A DNA stretch of 64,000 bases. Origin: Rhodobacter aestuarii (GTDB taxonomy: Bacteria; Pseudomonadota; Alphaproteobacteria; Rhodobacterales; Rhodobacteraceae). The stretch is from positions 62,001 through 126,000 of the forward strand of contig NZ_FTOG01000002.1 of NCBI RefSeq assembly GCF_900156655.1, given 5' to 3'. The position numbers were made by a program, and so were the translations under genes. Positions 9,003 to 16,915 of the stretch are shown piece after piece (position 1 is the stretch's first letter; each line of letters begins with the position of its first letter). The notes under the pieces are model-generated. The model had not been told where the DNA came from and made no database searches. It was given only the letters and a program-made list of their open reading frames with translations.

Positions 9003-9173
9003 TCAACAGGACCAAGAGACAGACAAGCCGGGAAGGTCGAGGATGCCCGCTCCTTTGCCCTCGCGGGTGATGCCGTAATAGGCGGCGGGCGCTGTCTCGC
9101 GCTGGGCGAAGACCTCGAACCGACCGAGGCGCAGGGACAGATGAGAACGGGAAGCGTCAAAGCTGAACGTCAC
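9003..9173 (-). CDS. Small hypothetical protein (56 residues)
   Basis: This short gene begins with GTG at 9173, preceded by CAGGAG 8 bases upstream, and ends at TGA 9003-9005. The product starts MTFSFDASRSHLSLRLGRFE and contains a Tyr-Tyr and a glycine-rich patch. No function is recognised. The good ribosome site, placement on the same strand as all other element genes, and filling of an otherwise empty gap support it as real. A frame on the opposite strand across the same bases has no comparable start signal. Confidence 0.6.
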   Translation of the reverse strand: MTFSFDASRSHLSLRLGRFEVFAQRETAPAAYYGITREGKGAGILDLPGLSVSWSC

Positions 9174-9221
9174 GGGGCTTACTCCTGATGATTAGGCCGA
9201 GGGACTGCCCCGGCCATCGCC

Positions 9222-9752
9222 TTAGTGAGTCCCTGCCAGAAAACTGTCAAGCCATTGAAAACATACACATATGAAACATTCTCGCGCATGGATAGAGTGC
9301 CGAGACCCCCACCCCGCCGGGGGATACGCGCAGGCGTCAGATATCCATCTCCGGGTCACAGAAATCTGCGACGGAATATTCCGAAGCCCCGTCTTGCGGA
9401 TGGTAGGCAGCACCTCGCGGGTCACCCAATCTTGGAAGGGCTTGGCCTCGGCCTTGTCGCTGCGCATGACCAATTTGTAGAGGGCACTCTCGGACAAGAG
9501 AGCCAAGTGAGGCTTACGCCCTTCGAACAAAGAAGACAGCGCGTCTGGCGCGCTTACTTTCTTAAAGACCTTTGTTTCTTGGTCTTCTAAGAAGGCACGG
9601 GCGCTCACCCCTGTCGTCTTACCGAACAGCAGGACATAGATATCAACCGCCACGAACCACGGCTCACCTTCGAGTGTCACCACGCGCACCTTCTGACCAT
9701 TGAAGGTGATGGGGGAGATGGCCGCTTCGGGTTCCGCAACGGGGGCGGGCAA
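9222..9752 (-). CDS. Bro-N domain protein, probably truncated
   Basis: Residues about 15-125 match the Bro-N domain found in phage antirepressors: FNGQKVRVVTLEGEPWFVAVDI, then ALLSESALYKLVMRSDKAEAK and the closing WVTREVLPTIRKTG. The remaining 50 residues (rich in Cys, Trp and Arg) do not look like a natural continuation, and the usual KilAC or other C-terminal domain is absent. The start is unusual: the first usable codon is TTG at 9752 with no clear ribosome site. The beginning overlaps the 3' end of the HEPN-like gene by 89 bases in another frame. It is best read as a fragment, possibly not functional. Confidence 0.6.
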   Translation of the reverse strand: MPAPVAEPEAAISPITFNGQKVRVVTLEGEPWFVAVDIYVLLFGKTTGVSARAFLEDQETKVFKKVSAPDALSSLFEGRKPHLALLSESALYKLVMRSDKAEAKPFQDWVTREVLPTIRKTGLRNIPSQISVTRRWISDACAYPPAGWGSRHSIHARECFICVCFQWLDSFLAGTH

Positions 9753-10665
9753 TCCAAGCCAAACGTTTATCCGATATGGTCACATCGTACCGCGCGATGA
9801 AGTCGACGACTTTTTCAGGTGAGCTATTGAAGGAAGCCCCCCAACTGCAAATGCCAAGCGCTATAGCATCTATCAGATCAAGCAGATTGAAGGGCTTCTC
9901 GGTGTCGCCCTTTAGCGGTGGCTTCGTGCCACGCTCGGCGATATATGGCGCTATGCGCGCAACCTCTCCTTTGATAACTCTTCTAGAGTCGAGACTGGTC
10001 ATGTGGAGTACGGCGTTTCGGTACTCCCAAAGCTCTTCCGGTGTTAATCCAACAAGGGACAGATCGCAGTAACGCGAAAGCCAGTCAGCAAAGTTCCCCC
10101 GCACATCGCCGAACTCAACGAAGGCGAGAGTATCAATACATGACATGAGTAGCTTAGACGCTGAGACGTAGTGCCCAGCGTTAAAAAGCACTCTAATGGC
10201 GTCGAAAAAATCGTCGTTAATCAGCCTGTCAAAGTGGAAAACTGGCCCATCGGTGTACTCAACAAGGTAGTCGGGCATATGCCCCTCCCGCCCAAAGTCC
10301 GTAACATCCTCTCCGCGAAGCGGGCCGGGGCCGCTAACTTGGTCCCATAAAGGGACGCCGTCCAAAACAGGCGTGAGGCAGTAAAGGAAGCTCCTTCTAG
10401 GCGCATTCAGTACTGCTACTATCGGGTCAAGAAGCGGCTCCGCGCCATTGATGCGAAGCTGCGCCCTCCATTGCTCTGGCGTAAACTGCCGAGGAAGATC
10501 GTATCGCCTTGCTCTTAAAAGGTCGGTGGTTATTTGCGACCTCAGGAAATCCGTTTTCTCGGCGTCCGAGCCTGAGCGCTTATGGAACCAAACACCAAGT
10601 TGCCGGGCTACACCTCTTTCGAAATAGACAAAGAAGTTGAATATCCGCTCGTTTAAGACCGACAC
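9664..10665 (-). CDS. HEPN-like domain protein, candidate RNase/abortive-infection factor
   Basis: The 333-residue protein is unknown over its first half. The second half (about 155-300) is helical and contains R216-N217-A-V-L-H221 at a helix after a charged WEYRN segment. That matches the R-N-x3-H motif of HEPN ribonucleases. Such proteins act in toxin-antitoxin and anti-phage systems; the assignment here rests on this motif and helix pattern only. The GTG at 10665 is preferred because a long GGGAGGGAGGGAG stretch precedes it, whereas the ATG at 10746 has no comparable site. The last 30 codons overlap the Bro-N gene and look foreign, suggesting a deletion junction. Codon use looks less GC-biased than chromosomal neighbours. 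Confidence 0.5.
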   Translation of the reverse strand: MSVLNERIFNFFVYFERGVARQLGVWFHKRSGSDAEKTDFLRSQITTDLLRARRYDLPRQFTPEQWRAQLRINGAEPLLDPIVAVLNAPRRSFLYCLTPVLDGVPLWDQVSGPGPLRGEDVTDFGREGHMPDYLVEYTDGPVFHFDRLINDDFFDAIRVLFNAGHYVSASKLLMSCIDTLAFVEFGDVRGNFADWLSRYCDLSLVGLTPEELWEYRNAVLHMTSLDSRRVIKGEVARIAPYIAERGTKPPLKGDTEKPFNLLDLIDAIALGICSWGASFNSSPEKVVDFIARYDVTISDKRLAWIARPRCGTRSGHLPHHLQWSEGARGDTRR

Positions 10666-10761
10666 ATTGCTCCCTCCCTCCCCGATACGTGCCCGAGCAT
10701 ATTCCATATGGAGACCTAAGTCCGGGCGAATTGCAAAGGCGCACATCTGCGCCCCCGCCCC

Positions 10762-12141
10762 TCAGCCCACCTTCACGGCCTCCACGCATTCCCGCATCTG
10801 TGCCCCTGACGAGGCCGCGATGTAGGACGCGCGGGTGACGTTCTTCTTGTCGGGAACGTGGCCGATCACGTCCTTGATGACAGCTTCCCGGATGCCCGCC
10901 CGGTCGGCCTTCGTGGCGAACCAGCGGCGGGCCGAGTGGAAATTGACCAGCGACCGCCGCACCCCTTCCCGCTTGTCATCCACGCCCACAGCCTCACGCC
11001 ACCGCTTGAACCGCTTGCCGTAGGTATCGCCGGGGTTGGGTTGGTCGGCGAGTTCGTGGAACAGCCATTCCTTTCCGCCTTTGCCCCGTCTGCGGCGCTC
11101 AACGATTTCCATGAGGTCGGGGTGAACGGGCACCTTGCGGGCCGCTGCGTCGGTCTTGCCTTGCTGAATGTCGAAGACCAGCCCTGCGCCGCTTTCCCCC
11201 TCGCGCACTTCCTCAACCCAGAGCGTCAAAACCTCCGCCTGCCGCATACCCGAAAGCAGGCTGATTTTCAGCACATCGCGCATCAACTCTTCAAATTCAG
11301 CATTCAGCGGGAAAGGCTTATCAAGCAACGCCGCCACTTCGTCATCAGTGAAGGGGCGCTCGGTTTCTTGCCGGGAGCCACGCTCGACCCGCTTGCCGCG
11401 TTTCTCGATCTGTTGGCCGTTCCAAGGCCATCCCATGTCGAGGCTAACACCTTGCGGCAGCGTGACGTGCCCGCGCTGTGCCAAAAACTTCCAATACGAA
11501 CGCAGCGCGCTTAGGTGTTTCGTCTGCGTCGCCGGGTGCATCGGGTCGATGACTTCGGAAACGTACCGCCCAGCACTGCGCCTATCGACCCGGCCAAGCT
11601 TCACCCGCTTTTCGCGGCACCATTGGGCGAACCGTCCGATCAACCCGCGCCGCTCGTTCACTGTCTTCTCAGCAAGGCCCGCTTTGGTGAGGTACTCGTT
11701 CAAGTGGTGGTCAACATCGACCCGCCCAGCATAGGCGTCGTAGAAGGCTTTCCGCTGCGAAGGCTTGAGAGCATCGGCCTCCGCCTCGGCGGCAAAGGCG
11801 ATCAAATCGGCCTCCTCCTCGTCAAAGGCTTCCGCAAATGCAGCACGCGACAAAGCCCCACGCTCCGCAGCCGACGGGGCCAGCTTCACGGGCGCGAAAC
11901 CGGGCAACTCAAGGGCCGTTCTGGTCCCCGAGGCGATCTGCCGAAACTGCAAGCTCGTCGCGGCTTCGAGGTCATCTCGCAGGCGCTTCGCGCGCACCAC
12001 ATCGGAGGTCTGCAAGTTCACAAGAAGCCATTCCCTATCGAGGGCCAAACGGGCCGCTTTGGGCACCTGTCGGCGAAACCACCAACTGTTCCCTCTCAGC
12101 TTCAACAGGCGCTCCGCGCCCTTGCTGCTTTTGCCCGCCAT
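10762..12141 (-). CDS. int: Tyrosine recombinase (phage-type integrase)
   Basis: The 459-residue integrase is the likely agent of insertion at tRNA-Ala. An N-terminal arm-binding region (LRGNSWWFRRQVPKAAR) is followed by a SAM-like core-binding domain at about 145-220. The catalytic domain has R300 (SGMRQAEV), H402 and R405 (FHSARRWF), H428 (IGHVPD) and the nucleophile Y440 (RASYIA). All residues of the R-HxxR-H-Y set are present. The start at 12141 (MAGKSSKGAE) has GGAGCGG upstream; the two arm-type repeats begin 16 bases before it, so integrase binding could also control its own transcription. It reads away from the attR repeat at 12245. Confidence 0.93.
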   Translation of the reverse strand: MAGKSSKGAERLLKLRGNSWWFRRQVPKAARLALDREWLLVNLQTSDVVRAKRLRDDLEAATSLQFRQIASGTRTALELPGFAPVKLAPSAAERGALSRAAFAEAFDEEEADLIAFAAEAEADALKPSQRKAFYDAYAGRVDVDHHLNEYLTKAGLAEKTVNERRGLIGRFAQWCREKRVKLGRVDRRSAGRYVSEVIDPMHPATQTKHLSALRSYWKFLAQRGHVTLPQGVSLDMGWPWNGQQIEKRGKRVERGSRQETERPFTDDEVAALLDKPFPLNAEFEELMRDVLKISLLSGMRQAEVLTLWVEEVREGESGAGLVFDIQQGKTDAAARKVPVHPDLMEIVERRRRGKGGKEWLFHELADQPNPGDTYGKRFKRWREAVGVDDKREGVRRSLVNFHSARRWFATKADRAGIREAVIKDVIGHVPDKKNVTRASYIAASSGAQMRECVEAVKVG

Positions 12142-12156
12142 GACCGCTCCAAATCC

Positions 12157-12180
12157 CATGCTGACCAACGCATGCTGACC
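12157..12180 (+). repeat. Two CATGCTGACC repeats near attR (candidate integrase arm sites)
   Basis: Copies at 12157-12166 and 12171-12180 are identical to the three near attL, in the same orientation and with the same 14-base spacing. They sit between the integrase start and the attR core. Confidence 0.65.
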
Positions 12181-12244
12181 ACTCCATGCCCCGCAAGGCA
12201 CTGAACATCAATAGAAAAAGGGCGCAAAGACGATTTGGTTACTC

Positions 12245-12263
12245 CTCCCCTTGGCTCCACCAA
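12245..12263 (+). repeat. attR core (19 bp)
   Basis: CTCCCCTTGGCTCCACCAA is identical to 6151-6169. The bases on both sides differ from those at attL (C before, A after, versus A before and T after), which fixes the length of the core. Confidence 0.88.
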
Positions 12264-12344
12264 ATCTCCTCATAGATCAACAAGAACAATAACTTGCTGA
12301 AAATGAAGAGCTATTTTCCAAGGGTGCTACGCTGAGGTGTTACA

Positions 12345-12569
12345 GTGGAGCGCCTTACGAAGATGCCAGGACACACCCGACTGTACCGTCGCGGAGCCGT
12401 CTACTACCACCGCGCAGCCGTCCCCACAGACATCGCCGCAACCTATGGCAAGCGAGAAGAAACCTTCTCCCTGAAAACACGCGACTACGCAGAAGCTGTT
12501 CGCCGGGTCAGGATTGTGCACTCTCATCGCCAAGCGCATTTCTTAGCCTATATTAGCCTTGACGTTTGA
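12345..12569 (+). pseudogene. N-terminal fragment of a second tyrosine integrase
   Basis: The frame encodes about 68-74 residues with the opening typical of a large integrase family: LYRRGAVYYHRAAVPTDI, then TYGKREETFSLKTRDYAEA. It stops before any core-binding or catalytic domain, just ahead of the decarboxylase gene. Starts at GTG 12345 or ATG 12363 are possible. It lies immediately outside the right repeat of the intact element and points the opposite way to the intact integrase. It is most simply the stub of an older element that used the same tRNA gene. Confidence 0.7.
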
Positions 12570-12622
12570 GCGCCGCGCTTCGAGAACATCTTGGCACCGC
12601 GCGTTGGATCAGGGATAGGCCG

Positions 12623-14908
12623 ATGAAGTTTCACTTTCCAATCGTCATCATCGACGAGGATTTTAGGTCTGAAAACACGTCCGGCTTTGGCATTCGCGCT
12701 TTGGCCCAAGCCATCGAAAAAGAAGGCTTTGAGGTGCTGGGCGCGACGAGCTATGGCGATCTGTCGCAATTCGCGCAGCAACAAAGCCGCGCCTCGGCCT
12801 TTGTCTTGTCGATCGACGATGAAGAGTTCACCCCCGGCCCGGACCTTGATCCGGCGGTTTTGAACCTGCGCAATTTCATCGAAGAGGTCCGCTCGAAGAA
12901 CGAAGACGTTCCGATCTACATCTACGGCGAAACCAAAACCTCGCGGCACCTGCCAAACGATGTGTTGCGCGAGTTGCACGGGTTCATCCACGCTTTCGAG
13001 GACACGCCCGAATTTGTCGCCCGCCATATCTTGCGCGAGGCGAAGAACTATCTCGAATATATCCAGCCGCCCTTCTTCAAGGCGCTTTTGGATTACGCCG
13101 AGGATGGCTCCTATTCATGGCATTGCCCCGGCCATTCCGGCGGGGTCGCCTTTCTGAAATCGCCGATCGGGCAGATGTATCACCAGTTTTATGGCGAGAA
13201 CATGCTGCGCGCTGATGTCTGCAACGCGGTGGAAGAACTCGGCCAGTTGCTCGACCACAATGGCGCCATTGGAGAGTCTGAGAAGAACGCCGCGCGGATT
13301 TTCAACGCCGATCATTGCTACTTCGTCACCAATGGCACTTCGACCTCGAATAAGATGGTCTGGCACCACAATGTGGCTCCCGGTGATGTGGTGATTGTTG
13401 ACCGCAACTGCCACAAGTCGATCTTGCATGCCATCGTGATGATTGGGGCGATCCCGATCTTCTTGAAACCGACCCGGAACCATTGGGGCATCATCGGGCC
13501 GATCCAGCGGTCCGAGTTTGAGCCCGCGGCGATCAAGGAAAAGATCCGCTCGCATCCGCTGCTGAAAGGCATTGATCCCGAGACGGTCAAGCCGCGCATC
13601 CTCACACTCACGCAATCCACCTATGACGGCGTGCTCTATAACACCGAAGTGGTGAAAGACCTGCTCGACGGCTATGTCGACACGCTGCATTTTGATGAGG
13701 CTTGGCTCCCCCACGCCGCTTTCCACCCGTTTTATGGCACCTATCACGCGATGGGGCGCAAGCGGGCTCGGATGAAGCATTCGGTGACCTATGCCACGCA
13801 ATCGGTGCACAAGCTGCTCGCCGGGATCAGCCAAGCGAGCCACATCTTGGTGCAAGACAGCGAAGAGACCAAGCTCGACCGGCATCTGTTCAACGAATCC
13901 TACCTGATGCACACCTCCACCAGCCCGCAATACTCGATCATCGCAAGCTGCGATGTGGCGGCGGCGATGATGGAGCCGCCGGGCGGCACGGCGCTGGTGG
14001 AAGAAAGCCTCGCAGAGGCGCTCGATTTCCGTCGCGCTATGCGGCAAGTCGACGAAGAATACGGCAACGACTGGTGGTTCAAGGTCTGGGGGCCGGATGA
14101 ATTGTCCGAAGAAGGGGTCGGCCGCGCCAAGGATTGGGAGCTGAAAAAGACCGACAGTGAGGCGGTCGAAAGCTCTGGCCAAGACGCGTGGCACGGCTTT
14201 GGCGATATGGCCCGCGGCTTCAACATGCTTGACCCGATCAAGGCGACGATCATCACGCCCGGCCTGAATATCGACGGGCGGTTTGAGGAAAGCGGTATCC
14301 CGGCGTCTATCGTTTCAAAATACCTCGCCGAACATGGCGTCGTGGTGGAAAAGACCGGGCTCTATAGCTTCTTCATCATGTTCACCATCGGCATCACCAA
14401 AGGCCGCTGGAACACGCTTCTGGCCGCGCTGCAGCAATGCAAGGACGATTATGATCGCAACCAGCCGCTTTGGCGGGTGATGCCCGAGTTCTGCGCCAAA
14501 CAACCCCGGTACGAACACATGGGGCTGCGCGATCTTTCGCAGCACGTTCATGAGCTTTATGCCAAATATGATGTGGCGCGGCTCTCGACCGAGATTTACC
14601 TCGGCGATCACCATCCGGCGATGTCGCCCACCGAAGCGTTTTCCCATATCGCACGGCGCAAGACCCAGCGGGTGCCGATCGACGAGTTGGAAGGCCGCGT
14701 GACCACGAGCCTCGTAACGCCCTACCCCCCCGGCATTCCGCTGCTGATTCCGGGCGAGATTTTTAGCAAAGAGATCGTCGATTACCTGCGCTTCAACCGC
14801 GAATTCTCCCGCGAATGCCCGGGCTTCGAGACCGACATCCATGGTCTGGTCCAAGTGAAGGGAGAAAACGGCGAAGTCAGCTACTTCTCTGACTGCGTCG
14901 CGGAGTGA
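12623..14908 (+). CDS. Orn/Lys/Arg decarboxylase (PLP fold-type I)
   Basis: The 761-residue enzyme removes the carboxyl group of a basic amino acid (lysine, arginine or ornithine) to give a diamine or agmatine. It has the N-terminal wing domain (about 1-130), the large PLP domain with FHCYFVTNGTS-type core (HCYFVTNGTSTSN), HFDEAW and the PLP lysine K397 in ATQSVHKLLAG, and a C-terminal domain after about 600. Length fits the inducible bacterial family. The ATG at 12623 follows AGGGATAGG. No cognate antiporter lies next to it, so acid-resistance coupling is not evident; polyamine synthesis is possible. Substrate cannot be fixed from sequence alone. It is outside the integrated element. Confidence 0.9.
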   Translation: MKFHFPIVIIDEDFRSENTSGFGIRALAQAIEKEGFEVLGATSYGDLSQFAQQQSRASAFVLSIDDEEFTPGPDLDPAVLNLRNFIEEVRSKNEDVPIYIYGETKTSRHLPNDVLRELHGFIHAFEDTPEFVARHILREAKNYLEYIQPPFFKALLDYAEDGSYSWHCPGHSGGVAFLKSPIGQMYHQFYGENMLRADVCNAVEELGQLLDHNGAIGESEKNAARIFNADHCYFVTNGTSTSNKMVWHHNVAPGDVVIVDRNCHKSILHAIVMIGAIPIFLKPTRNHWGIIGPIQRSEFEPAAIKEKIRSHPLLKGIDPETVKPRILTLTQSTYDGVLYNTEVVKDLLDGYVDTLHFDEAWLPHAAFHPFYGTYHAMGRKRARMKHSVTYATQSVHKLLAGISQASHILVQDSEETKLDRHLFNESYLMHTSTSPQYSIIASCDVAAAMMEPPGGTALVEESLAEALDFRRAMRQVDEEYGNDWWFKVWGPDELSEEGVGRAKDWELKKTDSEAVESSGQDAWHGFGDMARGFNMLDPIKATIITPGLNIDGRFEESGIPASIVSKYLAEHGVVVEKTGLYSFFIMFTIGITKGRWNTLLAALQQCKDDYDRNQPLWRVMPEFCAKQPRYEHMGLRDLSQHVHELYAKYDVARLSTEIYLGDHHPAMSPTEAFSHIARRKTQRVPIDELEGRVTTSLVTPYPPGIPLLIPGEIFSKEIVDYLRFNREFSRECPGFETDIHGLVQVKGENGEVSYFSDCVAE

Positions 14909-15333
14909 CGAGGGAAAGGGACAAGTCAAAACGCAGGCCGCATCGGGAACACGAAAACCAATGCGTTAGCCTGCGCTTAAGTCCGAAGCAGGCATTATCC
15001 TAACGCTGGTTAGTCCGCATTTCGCGGCCAACAGACTCCCAAGTCGCCCCCTGCATCATAATAAGAAACTCGCCTTAACCGCGCGCGAAGCCGCGCGGTT
15101 AATTGCGCGTGGTTTCCGGGCAGGGAGCCGCGGCACATGTGGCTTACAGCCCATCCCCGCCCGAAACACCACTCCCAACGCAATGCATTGCGCGACAAAA
15201 GGCCCAAAGAAACTATTGTTTCAATGTCGGCTTGCGGTGGACAATTTTCTTCATTCTTTATATCGAGCGGCTTGCAGCACTAGGAGGTGCGCTGAAACAA
15301 GGGCCCTCGGGTCCGAGCCACAGGATAAGACAG
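14909..15333. promoter_or_regulatory. Intergenic region with inverted repeats before dctP
   Basis: The 425 bases hold no credible gene. A perfect 11-bp inverted repeat, TTAACCGCGCG (15075-15085) and CGCGCGGTTAA (15092-15102), may end the decarboxylase transcript or bind a regulator. Further in are the palindrome CAATGCATTG (15181-15190) and GAAAC-TATT-GTTTC (15209-15222). AT-rich sequence around 15241-15263 (TGGACA followed by TATATC, but with a short spacer) is a weak promoter candidate. Confidence 0.45.
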
Positions 15334-16341
15334 ATGACATTTGGTGGAATCGTTGGGAAAACTGCGCTGGCGACCATTTTGGCAAGCGCAATGATGGTGA
15401 GCGCGGCTGCCGCAGAGACACTGCGCCTGTCGCAAAACACCGGCGACACGACGACTTGGCAAAAAGGCGCCGAGAAATTCGGTGAGCTGATTGCCGAGGC
15501 AACCGGCGGCGACATGAAAGTGCGCGTGTTCCCCAATGCGCAGCTTGCGGGCGGCGACCAAATGAAACAGGCCGAAATGGTTGGCCGTGGCGCGATTGAT
15601 CTGGTGGTGAGCTCGGCGATCAACGTGACGCCGCTTGTGCCCGAAATGGCGGCCTTCTCGCTGCCCTATCTGTATGCCGATTACGCCGAAGTTGATGCGA
15701 CGACCCAAGGCGAGCCGGGCAAGATCTTGTCTGAGATCCTGAAGGAAAAAGGCATCATCGTTTTGGCTTGGGGCGAAAACGGCTTCCGCGAAGTGACCAA
15801 CAACGTGCGCCCGATCAAGACGCCCGAGGATATGAAAGGCCTGCGCATGCGCGTGGCGGGCCCGATGTATATCGACGTGATGAACGCGCTCGGCGCCAAC
15901 CCGCAGCAAATGCAATGGAGCGAAACGCTCACCGCGCTGCAACAAGGCGTGGTCGATGGCCAAGAAAACCCGATCGGTGCGGTGATCATTCCGCAGCAAG
16001 TCTATGAAATGCAAAAGTATCTGACCACTTGGCATTATTCGTATGACCCGATCTTCCTTGGCATCAGCCAAGCGAAATGGGACAGCTTCGACGACGAAAC
16101 GAAAGCCAAGTTCCAAGCCGCCGCGGATGAGGCGATGGCCTATCAGCGCGAAATCTCGCGCGAGGCCACGGCATCGGGCGTCGCCTTCCTGCGCGAAAAA
16201 GGCATCGACGTTTACGAGCCCTCCGCAGAAGAGCTTGCCGCCTTCAAAGCGGCCACCCAACCCGCCTTTGACAAATGGGCGGAGAAGGTTGGCCCGGAAC
16301 TGGTGGCCTCGTTCGAAGCGGCCATTGCTTCGGCACACTAA
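15334..16341 (+). CDS. dctP: TRAP transporter substrate-binding protein, DctP type
   Basis: A 335-residue periplasmic binding protein that delivers a carboxylate substrate to the TRAP membrane pair. A Sec signal peptide ends near AAAAET. The DctP pattern is clear: NAQLAGGDQMKQAEMVGRGAIDL, then the ligand-arginine region GLRMRVAGPMYIDVMNALGANP and LTALQQGVVDGQENP. The ATG at 15334 has AGGA upstream. It is the first gene of dctP-dctQ-dctM. A stem-loop follows in the 76-base gap before dctQ and could favour higher expression of the binding protein. The substrate is not predictable; C4-dicarboxylates or other organic acids are usual. Confidence 0.93.
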   Translation: MTFGGIVGKTALATILASAMMVSAAAAETLRLSQNTGDTTTWQKGAEKFGELIAEATGGDMKVRVFPNAQLAGGDQMKQAEMVGRGAIDLVVSSAINVTPLVPEMAAFSLPYLYADYAEVDATTQGEPGKILSEILKEKGIIVLAWGENGFREVTNNVRPIKTPEDMKGLRMRVAGPMYIDVMNALGANPQQMQWSETLTALQQGVVDGQENPIGAVIIPQQVYEMQKYLTTWHYSYDPIFLGISQAKWDSFDDETKAKFQAAADEAMAYQREISREATASGVAFLREKGIDVYEPSAEELAAFKAATQPAFDKWAEKVGPELVASFEAAIASAH

Positions 16342-16366
16342 ACCACCGCGTCGATAAAGACTTGCG

Positions 16367-16389
16367 AGGCGTCCCGCAAAGGGGCGCCT
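16367..16389 (+). other. Stem-loop between dctP and dctQ
   Basis: AGGCGTCCC (16367-16375) pairs with GGGGCGCCT (16381-16389) with one G-U and a 5-base loop, and no T-tract. Placed after a binding-protein gene, it may protect the upstream message from decay. Confidence 0.5.
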
Positions 16390-16417
16390 TACGCCATCGA
16401 CAGACCTCGGAGCCCCT

Positions 16418-16915
16418 ATGTCCCTCTTCATGTTTCTCTTGCGTGATGCAGAGAAGATCATCTGCGCGGTGATCTTCTTGGCCATGACGCTTCTTGGCTT
16501 TGCCAATGTGGTGGTGCGCTATGGCACCCATTATTCTTTGGCGGCCACGGAAGAACTGCTGACCAACGGGTTCCTGCTCTTGACCATTTTCGGCGCGGCG
16601 ATCGCGGCGCGGCGCGGCGAGCATCTGGCGGTGGAACTGGTGAATGACATGCTGCCGCGTGCTCTACAGCGGGTGGTGTTGCTGCTCTCGGTTGCGGCCT
16701 CCGTCACGCTTTTGGTGCTGTCAGCCTATTTTTCGTGGGATGCGTTGCAAAACCTTCTGTCGAACGGCATGCGCTCTTATGCGCTTGGTATTCCGGCATG
16801 GTATTACCAAGCGGCAGTGCCGTTCGGTTTTGCGCTGATCTTGATCCGCTATCTGCAGCATGCTTGGGAAGAGTGGCGCAAAGGCCATGCGTTTGGGGTG
16901 GTTGGCGATGTATGA
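16418..16915 (+). CDS. dctQ: TRAP transporter small permease, DctQ type
   Basis: The 165-residue inner-membrane protein has four predicted membrane segments: about 12-32, 46-64 (LLTNGFLLLTIFGAAIA), 88-108 and 128-148. The loop between segments 2 and 3 carries RRGEHLAVELV, typical of the family. It partners DctM and DctP in Na+-driven uptake. Its last 8 bases overlap the dctM start, which implies translational coupling. Confidence 0.92.
   Translation: MSLFMFLLRDAEKIICAVIFLAMTLLGFANVVVRYGTHYSLAATEELLTNGFLLLTIFGAAIAARRGEHLAVELVNDMLPRALQRVVLLLSVAASVTLLVLSAYFSWDALQNLLSNGMRSYALGIPAWYYQAAVPFGFALILIRYLQHAWEEWRKGHAFGVVGDV

Noticed and set aside
8910-9188. A 92-codon plus-strand frame in the element
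   Set aside because: It lacks a good start signal, runs against the direction of all other element genes, and overlaps the better supported 56-codon gene.
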